Of a DNA stretch of 32,675 bases, positions 16,297-23,931 are shown one piece after another. Numbering within the stretch: the first letter of the stretch is position 1; the number at the start of each line of letters is the position of its first letter. The position numbers and the translations under genes were made by a program. Location of the stretch: NCBI RefSeq assembly GCF_002160015.1, contig NZ_NFJT01000030.1:1-32675 (forward strand), in the 5' to 3' direction. Source of the stretch: Anaerofilum sp. An201. Its GTDB lineage: Bacteria > Bacillota > Clostridia > Oscillospirales > Ruminococcaceae. Below the pieces are notes generated by a model. That model searched no databases and was not told the DNA's origin. It saw only the letters and a list, made by a program, of their open reading frames with translations.

Positions 16297-17241
16297 TTAT
16301 TGGTCTTGCGGCCTGTCGAACCGGGCGCGCACCACGCGGTCGCGGCCCGCGCCGTCGGCCAGACGCTGAACATACGAAGCGCCCGCCGCCTGCAGGATGC
16401 CTTCCACATCCGCTCCCTGCGCCGCGCCGATCTCAAAGGCCATCCAGCCGCCCGGCGCCAGCAGCCGCCGCCAGTGCGCGGCGAAGTATTTGTAAAAGGC
16501 GAGCCCTTCGTCGGGGGCATACAGCGCCATCCGCGGCTCAAAGGCCAGCTCCGGCGCGAGCGCCGCCATCTCGGCGGCGGTGACATAGGGCGGATTCGAG
16601 GCGATCACCCACAGCCCGCCCTCCAGCGTTTCTTCCGCGCCGAACACGTCCGCCTGCACCGGCGTCACCCGGCTGCCGGCGGTGTTGCGGCAGAGGTAGG
16701 GCCAGGCGGCGGGGCTTTTTTCCACCGCCGTCACCTGTGCCGTCGGCGCCAGGCGGCAGACGCCCAGCCCCACGCAGCCGCTGCCGGCGCAGAGGTCGGC
16801 CAGGCGGGGCGTCCCCTGTGCGGGCCGGCTGTCGGGACCGTCCGGCCAGCCGCCCAGCAGGGCGGCAAAGCTGTCGTCGGCCGGCGCGCCCATCCGGCGC
16901 AGGCAGTCGGCGGCTGCCAGGCACAGGATCTCGGTGTCCTCGCGGGGGATCAGCACGCCGGGCCCCACCTCCAGTTCCACGTCCAGGAACGGCCAGCGGC
17001 CCAGGATGTATTGCAGCGGTTCCCGCGCCGCCCGCCGGGCACAGAGCGCGCGCAGGCGCACGGCCTGCGGTTCGGTCAGGGCGCCGGCCAGGCGGGGGTC
17101 TTGCCCGTCCAGCGCGGCCCGCACGAGGCACAGCGCCTCAAAGGCGGCGTCGCTGTCCGGGATGCCGGCGGCTTTCAGCGCTTCACACACCCGGCGCACC
17201 GCCGCGTTCGCGCCGAAGCCCTGCCCGCGCTCGCTCACCAC
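16297..17241 (-). CDS. prmC: Peptide chain release factor glutamine methyltransferase
   Basis: Methylates the Gln of the GGQ motif in release factors, using S-adenosylmethionine. It has 314 residues: a helical N-domain, then a class-I methyltransferase core with LADLCAGSGCVGLGV (about 147-161), the acidic TAVEKS strand end, and the catalytic NPPY at 216-219. Between residues 118 and 145 a Gly/Pro/Asp-rich insert (LLGGWPDGPDSRPAQGT) lengthens it compared with the usual ~285. No ATG fits; two adjacent GTG codons (17241 and 17238) are possible. The first has GGAGG 7 bases upstream; the second forms a GTGA overlap with the DUF1385 stop. Pairing with a DUF1385 gene is common in Clostridia. Confidence 0.9.
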   Translation of the reverse strand: MVSERGQGFGANAAVRRVCEALKAAGIPDSDAAFEALCLVRAALDGQDPRLAGALTEPQAVRLRALCARRAAREPLQYILGRWPFLDVELEVGPGVLIPREDTEILCLAAADCLRRMGAPADDSFAALLGGWPDGPDSRPAQGTPRLADLCAGSGCVGLGVCRLAPTAQVTAVEKSPAAWPYLCRNTAGSRVTPVQADVFGAEETLEGGLWVIASNPPYVTAAEMAALAPELAFEPRMALYAPDEGLAFYKYFAAHWRRLLAPGGWMAFEIGAAQGADVEGILQAAGASYVQRLADGAGRDRVVRARFDRPQDQ

Positions 17242-18161
17242 AGGCCGTCCTCCGGCTTTTCGGGCAGCACCGGCAGCACCGCCGCGATGGCGGTCTCGAT
17301 CATCGAGTCGTCCGGTTCGGCGGTGGTGAGCCTTTGCAGCCACAGCCCCGGCGCCGAGATGATGCGGGTGACGATGTTGTCGCAGCGGCCGGCCAGCTTG
17401 ATGAGCTCGTAGCTGATGCCCATCACCACCGGCAGCACCAGCAGCTTCAGCACCACCCGCAGGCCGGTGCTGCTCCAGGGCAGCACGCTGGACACCAGGA
17501 TGCTGATGAGCAGCACCAGCACCAGGAAGCTGGTGCCGCAGCGGGGGTGGAACCGGGTGTGGCGGCGGACGTTCTCCACCGTCAGCTCCTCGCCCGCCTC
17601 ATAGCAGGCGATGGTCTTGTGCTCGGCGCCGTGGTAGCGGAACATCCGCTTCATTTCTTTCATCTTGCGCACCAGCGCCAGGTATCCCACGAAGATGGCC
17701 ACCTTCAGGACGCCCTCCAGCAGGGCGCGCCAGCCGTCCAGCGGCAGAAAGCGCGCCAGCGCGCCGGTGATGACGGTGGGCAGCACCAGAAACAGCACCA
17801 GCGCCAGCATGCCGCCCAGCACCGCCGCCAGCGCCATGACGAAGTTCTGCGCCTTTTCGCCCAGATGCGTCTCCACCCAGCGGTCGAAGGCGGATTCCTC
17901 GGCCTCGAAGGCCTCCTCGCCCATGCTCACCTCGGCCGAATGCATCAGGCACTGGTAGCCCAAAACCAGGTTGTCGATCATGCCGCAGACGCCCCGCACC
18001 AGCGGGATCTTCTGCCATTTGCGGGCGGTGAGCGGCTGGGTGGTGATGTCCAGCGTGCCGTCCGGGCGGCGCACCGCCATGCACAGGCTGGCCGGGCCGC
18101 GCATCATCACGCCCTCCATCAGCGCCTGGCCGCCCACCGACGTCTTGAATTTTTCCTTCAT
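17235..18161 (-). CDS. DUF1385 (YqhQ-like) membrane protein
   Basis: Membrane protein of 308 residues with unknown role. The DUF1385 signature opens with VGGQALMEGVMMRGP at about 9-23. Helices lie at about 106-135, 146-165, 211-229 and 237-256. A polar block between them holds HGAEHKTI (177-184) and HTRFHPRCGT (201-210); the clustered His and Cys residues could bind a metal (inference). The RBS GGAGGAAC precedes the ATG; the frame is open further upstream but crosses the repeats and promoter. It overlaps prmC, so the two are co-translated. Confidence 0.9.
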   Translation of the reverse strand: MKEKFKTSVGGQALMEGVMMRGPASLCMAVRRPDGTLDITTQPLTARKWQKIPLVRGVCGMIDNLVLGYQCLMHSAEVSMGEEAFEAEESAFDRWVETHLGEKAQNFVMALAAVLGGMLALVLFLVLPTVITGALARFLPLDGWRALLEGVLKVAIFVGYLALVRKMKEMKRMFRYHGAEHKTIACYEAGEELTVENVRRHTRFHPRCGTSFLVLVLLISILVSSVLPWSSTGLRVVLKLLVLPVVMGISYELIKLAGRCDNIVTRIISAPGLWLQRLTTAEPDDSMIETAIAAVLPVLPEKPEDGLW

Positions 18162-18239
18162 CTGTTCCTCCGAAACGCCCGCCGCGTGCGGGCGGTGTTG
18201 TTTGAATTGCAGCAGCCGGATACAGACTGCCAGTATTTT

Positions 18240-18268
18240 ATTGTACACCTTTCGCACAGGCTTGTACA
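18240..18268 (-). promoter_or_regulatory. Promoter of the DUF1385-prmC operon
   Basis: TGTACA, 17 bases, TACAAT, reading leftwards, about 80 bases before the ATG. The -35 matches at four of six positions. Confidence 0.5.
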
Positions 18269-18296
18269 GGGCTGCATCTGCAAATTTTTTGTGTAC

Positions 18297-18330
18297 AAAA
18301 AAGCGCCCTCCCTTGTGCGGGAAGGCGCTC
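18297..18330 (-). terminator. Intrinsic terminator of the lipoprotein-regulator-kinase operon
   Basis: Reading leftwards, GCGCCTTCCC pairs with GGGAGGGCGC (one G-T pair) and is followed by TTTTTTG. It lies about 280 bases after the kinase stop, so repeat copies C, D and E fall within the 3' untranslated region. Confidence 0.8.
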
Positions 18331-18377
18331 CGCTTTGCCGAAAGCGGATTTGGGGGAGATCGGGGCTGCCGGCAAGA

Positions 18378-18430
18378 TTCCACCTCATCCGGCGCTGCGC
18401 GCCACCTTCCCCTGCCAGGGGAAGGCTTTC
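18378..18430 (+). repeat. Two-hairpin intergenic repeat, copy C
   Basis: TTCCACCTCATCC, stem 1 GGCGC-tgc-GCGCC, stem 2 CCTTCCCCT-gcc-AGGGGAAGG. Nearly identical to copy E. Confidence 0.85.
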
Positions 18431-18440
18431 GGTACCAAAG

Positions 18441-18486
18441 GCTTCCCCCTGGGGGGGAAGCTGTCCCCGAAGGGGACTGATGAGGG
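18441..18486 (-). repeat. Two-hairpin intergenic repeat, copy D (inverted)
   Basis: Read on the minus strand it runs CCTCATCAG, stem 1 GTCCCC-ttc-GGGGAC, then stem 2 GCTTCCCCC/GGGGGAAGC. It is head-to-head with copy C, and both stems differ from C while keeping pairing. Confidence 0.75.
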
Positions 18487-18540
18487 GAAGGCCGGCGGAG
18501 CGCGCCCTCGCTGCCCTGGACGCCGTGCAGATGGCACAGC

Positions 18541-18593
18541 TTCCACCTCATCCGGCGCTGCGCGCCGCCTTCCCCTGGCAGGGGAAGGCGTTC
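18541..18593 (+). repeat. Two-hairpin intergenic repeat, copy E
   Basis: TTCCACCTCATCC, stem 1 GGCGC-tgc-GCGCC, stem 2 CCTTCCCCT-ggc-AGGGGAAGG, ending 14 bases before the kinase stop. Confidence 0.85.
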
Positions 18594-18607
18594 GCCCCCT
18601 CCGGCGC

Positions 18608-20053
18608 TCAGCCCGGCGGGCGGGACTGGGGCACCGGCCCGGCCGCGCCCAGCATCGGCAGGCGGATGGTCACCGTGGTGCCGACGCCCACCGTGCTGGC
18701 GATGTTCACCTCGCCGTCCAGCGCGCGGACGATCTCGTCCACCACCGCAAGGCCGATGCCGCTGCCGCGCACCGAGTTCTTGCCCTTGAAGAATTTCTGT
18801 TTGACGTTTTCCAGGTCCTCCGGCGTGATGCCGCGCCCCTGGTCGCGGATCTCCACAAAGGCGCTCTCGCCGTCCTGCAGCAGGTCGATGAAGATAGTGC
18901 CGTCCGGCGGCGAGTATTTCACCGCGTTGTCCAGCACGTTCACGAACACCTGGCGCAGGCGGTTGCGGTCGGCCCAAACCGGCAGCGGAAGTTCCGGTTC
19001 CTCATACGACAGGTGCAGCCCCTGGCCGGCGATGCGCGCCTCGATCATCAGCGCCGCGTCGCTGACCTCGGCCACCAGGTCCAGCCGCTCGCACTGCAGC
19101 TTGACGCCGTTCTGCATCCGGGAGAAATCCAGCAGTTCCTCCACCATATCGTACAGGCGCTGGGTCTCGCTGGTGATGATCTCCATGCCCTTTTGATAGT
19201 GGGGATCGTCGGGCGGCAGGCGGGACAGCGTTTCCATCCACCCCTTGATCGAGGTGAGCGGGGTGCGCAGCTCGTGGCTGACGCTGCTGATGAACTCGTT
19301 TTTCATCTGCTCGGACCGGCCCAGCTCCTCGGCCATGTGGTTGATGCTCTCGCACAGGCGGCCGATCTCGCCCTCATACTCCTGCTCGATGCGGGCGTCC
19401 AGCTCGCCGCGCGCGATGCGCCGGGTGCTGGCCTCCACCTCGCCCAGCGGCACCACGATGCCCCGCACGAAGAACAGGCCCGAGATGACGCTGAACAGCA
19501 GGATGGCCGCGCACACGCCCACCGACACCTGGAACAGGCGGGTGAGCTGCGCGTCCACCAGCGTCAGGCTGGTGACCAGCCGGATGGCCTGGATGTCGCC
19601 CGCGGCATAGGGCACCAGGTAGGTCACCGCCATCACCTTTTCGCCGGCGGTGGAATAGTAGACGCTCTCGCCCCGCCCGTTGTCGCTCTCCAGCGCCAGG
19701 CGGTAGTCCTCCGGCACCGAGATGCCGGCGATGCGGCCGCTGGAGCTGGCCAGCACCTGGCCGCCGCTGCGCAGCAGCATCAGCTCGAAGCGGTCTTTGG
19801 CGTCGAACTGCTCCACCATGCTGCGCAGGAACAGCGCGCGCGCCTGGCTGGTGTCGGTGGCCTCGGTCTCGGAGTTGCCGGTCACCTGCAGCTGGCCGGC
19901 GATGCTGGAATACCGGTTGTGGATGGCCTGGCGCACGGCGTTGTAGTAGCTCTGGGTCTGGGACGAAACAAACAGGATCTCGGCCCCCGCCAGCAGCAGC
20001 ACCAGCAGCAGCAGATTTGTGGTGATCCATTTTCGTGTGATGCCGTGGCTCAT
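18608..20053 (-). CDS. Sensor histidine kinase with HAMP domain (WalK/PhoR-like)
   Basis: Membrane sensor kinase of 481 residues. TM1 is at about 11-30, an extracytoplasmic domain at 31-170, TM2 at about 173-196 and HAMP at about 197-249. The H-box is SHELRTPL with H260. The ATPase domain has NVLDNAVKYS, DQGRG and GSGIGLAVV. The layout resembles WalK/PhoR but without a PAS domain, so orthology to the essential WalK is uncertain. An AGGA lies about 10 bases before the ATG. It follows the regulator by 19 bases in a three-gene operon headed by a lipoprotein. Confidence 0.9.
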   Translation of the reverse strand: MSHGITRKWITTNLLLLVLLLAGAEILFVSSQTQSYYNAVRQAIHNRYSSIAGQLQVTGNSETEATDTSQARALFLRSMVEQFDAKDRFELMLLRSGGQVLASSSGRIAGISVPEDYRLALESDNGRGESVYYSTAGEKVMAVTYLVPYAAGDIQAIRLVTSLTLVDAQLTRLFQVSVGVCAAILLFSVISGLFFVRGIVVPLGEVEASTRRIARGELDARIEQEYEGEIGRLCESINHMAEELGRSEQMKNEFISSVSHELRTPLTSIKGWMETLSRLPPDDPHYQKGMEIITSETQRLYDMVEELLDFSRMQNGVKLQCERLDLVAEVSDAALMIEARIAGQGLHLSYEEPELPLPVWADRNRLRQVFVNVLDNAVKYSPPDGTIFIDLLQDGESAFVEIRDQGRGITPEDLENVKQKFFKGKNSVRGSGIGLAVVDEIVRALDGEVNIASTVGVGTTVTIRLPMLGAAGPVPQSRPPG

Positions 20054-20072
20054 AAGCGAAGGGTCCTTTCCG

Positions 20073-20768
20073 TCAGCCGTTCCAGCGGTAGCCGTAGCCC
20101 CACACCGTCAGGATGTGCTGCGGGTTGGACGGCTCGTCCTCGATCTTCATGCGAAGGCGGCGGATGTTCACATCCACGATCTTCACGTCGCCAAAATAGT
20201 TCTTGCCCCACACCCCCTCCAGGATCTTCTCGCGCACCAGCGCCACGCCCTGGTTCTGGAAGAACAGCTCCATGATCTGGAACTCCACCTGCGTGAGGTC
20301 GATGGGGGAATCGTTCTTGTACAGGATGCGGCTTTTCTTGTCCAGCACAAAACAGCCGCTCTGGATGCGGGACACCTCCTCGGGCGCTTCGGGGGCGCTG
20401 CGGCCCACCCGGCGGCACAGCGCCTCCACCCGCGCCAGCAGCTCGCTGACGCTGAACGGCTTGGTCATATAGTCGTCGGCCCCGATGGACAGCCCGCGGA
20501 TCTTGTCCTGCTCCTGCCCCTTGGCGCTGAGGATGATGATGCCGATGGAGTTGTTCTGCCGCCGTATGCTCTCACACAGCGAAAAGCCGTCCCGCCCGGG
20601 CAGCATCACGTCCAGGATCGCCGCGTCGAACACGCCGATGCTCAGCCGCTGGGACGCCTCCTCGGCGCTGCCCGCCTCGACCACATCGAAGCCCCCCATG
20701 CGCAGGTTCAGCGCGATCAGCTCGCGGATGGCCGCCTCGTCTTCCACAACCAGAACTTTTCTTGCCAT
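20073..20768 (-). CDS. OmpR/PhoB-family response regulator
   Basis: Response regulator of 231 residues. The receiver domain has E9-D10, phospho-acceptor D53 (AAILDVMLPG), S81 and K103 (DDYMTKPF). The winged-helix domain (about 135-231) has VDVNIRRLRMKIE and ends TVWGYGYRWNG, as in PhoB/WalR types. It lies between the lipoprotein gene (33 bases upstream) and the kinase gene (19 bases downstream), so the three are one unit. Target genes cannot be read here. Confidence 0.92.
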   Translation of the reverse strand: MARKVLVVEDEAAIRELIALNLRMGGFDVVEAGSAEEASQRLSIGVFDAAILDVMLPGRDGFSLCESIRRQNNSIGIIILSAKGQEQDKIRGLSIGADDYMTKPFSVSELLARVEALCRRVGRSAPEAPEEVSRIQSGCFVLDKKSRILYKNDSPIDLTQVEFQIMELFFQNQGVALVREKILEGVWGKNYFGDVKIVDVNIRRLRMKIEDEPSNPQHILTVWGYGYRWNG

Positions 20769-20801
20769 GCTGTTTTCGTCCTTTCCTTTTGCGTATGCCT
20801 G

Positions 20802-22064
20802 TCACAGTACCCGGATGCCGTCCAGAATCAGCGAGGCATCCTCCAGATAACTGCGGTTCACGTTCACCATGATCCGGTGCTGGCCGATGATCCCGGCCGA
20901 CACATACCCCGGCCCCAGCGCCGCCTCGTCCACGCTGCGCACCTGCACCGTGAGATAGCGCTGGGTTCCGTCGGGGCTGCACACCTCCCAGCTGCCCTCC
21001 TCTTCGCCGTCGCGCACCGCGATGCGGCCCTGCCACATCGACGGCAGGCGGATGAAATATCCGTATTCGGCGTCCAGGATGCCGAACCACACCACCGTGT
21101 TGCTGCTGCGGGTGAAGTCCCGCCAGGTGACGTAGGACAGCTTGCGCGCTTCGTCCAGGCCGGTGATCGTCTCCTCCTCCACCGGGATCTCCACCACGCC
21201 GTCGCCGTCGATGTCGGCGCTGGACAGCCCCGGCTTCAGACGTGCCGACGCCGCGATGATGTCGCCGTCGTAGCCCCGGTAGGGGGTGAGGAAGTTGCGG
21301 GTGGGGTCGTAGGCGATGATTTCGCTGATGGTGTAGCCGCTCTGGTCCACGCCGTCCACCACCAGGGTCCGGCGCACGCCCGGCTTTGCCGAGTAGAACA
21401 GCTGGGTGCAGTCTGTGAAGCGCTCGTCCAGCAGCAGCTCCTGGGTGTTCTGGAACACGCCCTCGCGGCTGGTGAGCACCTCCAGCGCCATCCGGCTGCC
21501 CTTGGGGTAGGCGATCACCAGGCTCTGGCGGCCGCTGTCGTCCACGCTCTGCAGCAGATAGCAGGAGCTGGCGCGCATATAGTTGCGCTCCAGCGTGTGA
21601 TCGGAATAGGAGTACACCGCCAGGAAATCCTGGCCGTCGGCCGGGCCGGGATACACCACCACCAGCTCGCGGCCGCCGTTGCCGTGCAGGTCGGCCAGCT
21701 CGATGCTCTGCACGCTGGAGGCCAGGCCCTCCATCGTCTGGGTCACCTGCCACTCCTCGCCCTGCTGCTCCAGCACGGCCAGGTGCACGTTCAGGCTGCT
21801 CGTCTCGCTCTGGTAGAGCACCACCGCCTCCTCGTCGCCGTCGCCGTCCAGATCGCTGAACAGAAAGGGGCTGGAGGTGTCGCCGCTGCGCGGGTATTTC
21901 AGCTGGGGCGATTCCCCCAGCCAGGCGTTCAGCGCCTTCTGCACCACCGCCAGCTGGGTGGACAGCTGCGGGGCGCGCAGCAGATCTTCCACCGTGCTGG
22001 TGCCGGCACAGCCGGTCAGCAGCAGCACCAGCAGCAGCGCCCCCAGCCTGGCCCATCGGAGCAT
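20802..22064 (-). CDS. Lipoprotein with FG-GAP/VCBS-like repeats, head of a two-component operon
   Basis: Exported lipoprotein of 420 residues: lipobox LLTGC with Cys19, then a beta-rich body. Calcium-loop-like repeats of the FG-GAP/VCBS type are visible: FSDLDGDGDEEAVVLYQ (about 68-84), ELADLHGNGGRELVVVY (about 121) and SSADIDGDGVVEIPVEE (about 277). A propeller-like fold on the outer face is likely. It is co-transcribed with a response regulator and kinase, so a sensor-accessory role is plausible (inference). The RBS AAAGGGGGG precedes the ATG. The ligand is unknown. Confidence 0.8.
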   Translation of the reverse strand: MLRWARLGALLLVLLLTGCAGTSTVEDLLRAPQLSTQLAVVQKALNAWLGESPQLKYPRSGDTSSPFLFSDLDGDGDEEAVVLYQSETSSLNVHLAVLEQQGEEWQVTQTMEGLASSVQSIELADLHGNGGRELVVVYPGPADGQDFLAVYSYSDHTLERNYMRASSCYLLQSVDDSGRQSLVIAYPKGSRMALEVLTSREGVFQNTQELLLDERFTDCTQLFYSAKPGVRRTLVVDGVDQSGYTISEIIAYDPTRNFLTPYRGYDGDIIAASARLKPGLSSADIDGDGVVEIPVEEETITGLDEARKLSYVTWRDFTRSSNTVVWFGILDAEYGYFIRLPSMWQGRIAVRDGEEEGSWEVCSPDGTQRYLTVQVRSVDEAALGPGYVSAGIIGQHRIMVNVNRSYLEDASLILDGIRVL

Positions 22065-22098
22065 CCCAAGCCCCCCTTTCCGTTATTTGACTCATTTT

Positions 22099-22128
22099 AT
22101 TGTACCACAACGTCCATCTTTTGTGCAA
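22099..22128 (-). promoter_or_regulatory. Promoter of the lipoprotein-regulator-kinase operon
   Basis: TTGCAC, 18 bases, TACAAT with TGG just before it (extended -10), reading leftwards. It is divergent from the promoter at 22170. Confidence 0.65.
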
Positions 22129-22169
22129 CCTGCATTCTGTTTCCCCTTTTCGCGCGGGCGGTTGTCGTG

Positions 22170-22175
22170 TATAAT
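22170..22175 (+). promoter_or_regulatory. Possible -10 of the membrane-anchored protein gene
   Basis: A perfect TATAAT, 75 bases before the ATG. The -35 region (TTTTCG at 17 bases) is poor. Confidence 0.45.
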
Positions 22176-22183
22176 AAGGGTAC

Positions 22184-22227
22184 GCCCCAAGCGGGCGCAT
22201 CCGGGGAGCCGGGCCGTCCGGCCTCCC
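22184..22227 (+). other. Two leader hairpins before the membrane-anchored protein gene
   Basis: CGCCC/GGGCG (22184-22198) and GGGAGCCGG / CCGG-c-CTCCC (22204-22227) lie between the -10 and the RBS. They could shape the mRNA leader. No known riboswitch was recognised. Confidence 0.35.
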
Positions 22228-22250
22228 TTGCAGTTAAGAGAGGGATCGTT

Positions 22251-23897
22251 ATGAAACATTGGAAACCCAAAGTGCTGGCGCTGATCTTTGTGATCTTCGC
22301 CGGGTATGTGCTTTTCAACCACATGAACCTCAACCCGCTGTACCCCGAATCCGCCTTCATGTACTGCGTGCTGTTCACCGCCGTCTTTCTGGTGTTCACG
22401 CTGGACAGCATCGGCCGGTTCGTCGTGGTGTCCAGCGGCAGCGCGCGCAGCGTGGAATTCGTGCGCAGCGCCCACTTCCGCCGCTGGCCGCTGGTGACGC
22501 TGGCGGTGCTGTGGGGGCTGTTCTTCGCGGTGAGCATCGGTTCGTCGGTGCTGTTCCAGGTGCGCGCCTACCGCACCCAGATGCCCGAGCTGACCGAGAT
22601 GGACTTCGCCGCCGACTTCGACACCGTCAACACCGACCAGCTGCCCATCGTGGACGAGGACATGGCCCGCAAGCTGGCCGACAAAAAGCTGGGCGAGCGG
22701 CCCAGCCTGGGCAGCCAGGTGGTGCTGGGCGAGCCCACCCTCCAGCAGGTGGACGGGCAGCTGCTGTGGGCGGTCCCCACCCAGCACTCGGGCTTTTTCA
22801 AATGGCTCACCAACATGGGCGGCAGCCCGGGCTATGTGACGGTGTCGGCCACCAACCCGCAGGACGTTGCCTATGTGGAGGACTACCGCATCAAATACCA
22901 GCCGGGCGCCTATCTCTGGCAGGACCTGTTCTTCTACACCCGCTTCACGGCCGCCCCCTTCACCGGCATCACCGACTACAGCTTTGAGCTGGACGACACC
23001 GGCCGCCCGTTCTGGGTCATCACCACCTACAGGAACCTGCGCGGCTTTGCGCTGCCCGAGGCGACCGGCGCCATCGTGCTGGACTGCGAGACCGGCGAGA
23101 GCACCCGCTATACCATCGACGAGCTGCCCGCCTGGGTGGACCGCGTGCAGCCCGAGAACTTCATCATAACCCAGCTGAACAACCAGGGCGAGTATGTGCA
23201 CGGCTACCTGAACTTCAGCGACCGCGACAAGTTCCGCACCAGCGAGGGCAGCGCCCTGCTGTACAACGACGGCAACTGCTACCTGTACACCGGTCTCACC
23301 AGTGTGGGCGGCGACCAGAGCTCGATCGGCCTCGTGATGGTGGACATGGTCACCAAGGAGCCGCGGCTCTACCGCATCAGCGGCGCCACCGAGAGCGCGG
23401 CCCAGCGGTCGGCCGAGGGCGCGGTGCAGCAGTACGGCTACACGGCCGCCTTCCCGCTGGTGGTGAACCTGAACGGCCTGCCCACCTACTTCATGACCCT
23501 GAAGGACAACGAGGGGCTCATCAAGCAGTACGCCTATGTGTCGGTGCAGGACTACCAGACGGTGGGCGTGGGCGACACCATCCAGGACGCAAGGCTCGAC
23601 TACGACAAGGCGCTCAGCGCCAGCCCCGGCGGCCAGGACGTGGGCAGCACCAACACCGATCTGAGCACCGTCACCGGCACGGTTGCCCGCATCGGCAGCG
23701 AGTTCTCCACCTCCGGCACCACCTACTACCTGGTGCTGGACGAGCATCCCAACCAGCTGTTCACCATCCAGGGCAGCCTGTCGAACGAACTGGCGCTCAC
23801 CCGCGAAGGCGACAGGGTGCAGCTGACGGCCTATCTGCAGGACGGCGGCAGCCAGGAGGCGGCCAGCTTCGACAATCTGGAATTCACCCAGAAATAA
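22251..23897 (+). CDS. Membrane-anchored protein of unknown function
   Basis: Not recognised. It has 548 residues: three N-terminal hydrophobic helices (about 8-24, 36-52 and 77-103), then about 440 soluble residues predicted outside the membrane. The soluble part is rich in aromatic residues and strands, with blocks such as YQPGAYLWQDLFFYTRF and GRPFWVITTYRNLRGFALPE. The last ~75 residues (TVTGTVARIG... to the end) look like a small OB-type beta barrel. The start has AGAGAGGGA upstream; the frame is open far upstream but without signals. The aldo/keto reductase gene follows after 34 bases with no terminator, so the two are probably co-transcribed. Confidence 0.8.
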   Translation: MKHWKPKVLALIFVIFAGYVLFNHMNLNPLYPESAFMYCVLFTAVFLVFTLDSIGRFVVVSSGSARSVEFVRSAHFRRWPLVTLAVLWGLFFAVSIGSSVLFQVRAYRTQMPELTEMDFAADFDTVNTDQLPIVDEDMARKLADKKLGERPSLGSQVVLGEPTLQQVDGQLLWAVPTQHSGFFKWLTNMGGSPGYVTVSATNPQDVAYVEDYRIKYQPGAYLWQDLFFYTRFTAAPFTGITDYSFELDDTGRPFWVITTYRNLRGFALPEATGAIVLDCETGESTRYTIDELPAWVDRVQPENFIITQLNNQGEYVHGYLNFSDRDKFRTSEGSALLYNDGNCYLYTGLTSVGGDQSSIGLVMVDMVTKEPRLYRISGATESAAQRSAEGAVQQYGYTAAFPLVVNLNGLPTYFMTLKDNEGLIKQYAYVSVQDYQTVGVGDTIQDARLDYDKALSASPGGQDVGSTNTDLSTVTGTVARIGSEFSTSGTTYYLVLDEHPNQLFTIQGSLSNELALTREGDRVQLTAYLQDGGSQEAASFDNLEFTQK

Positions 23898-23931
23898 AGC
23901 ACACCACATAAAGAGAAAAGGAGCGTTCCGT

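Noticed and set aside
20019-22250. Long plus-strand open frame running into the start of the membrane-anchored protein gene
   Set aside because: It is the antisense of the regulator and lipoprotein genes; the real start at 22251 has an RBS and begins a transmembrane helix.
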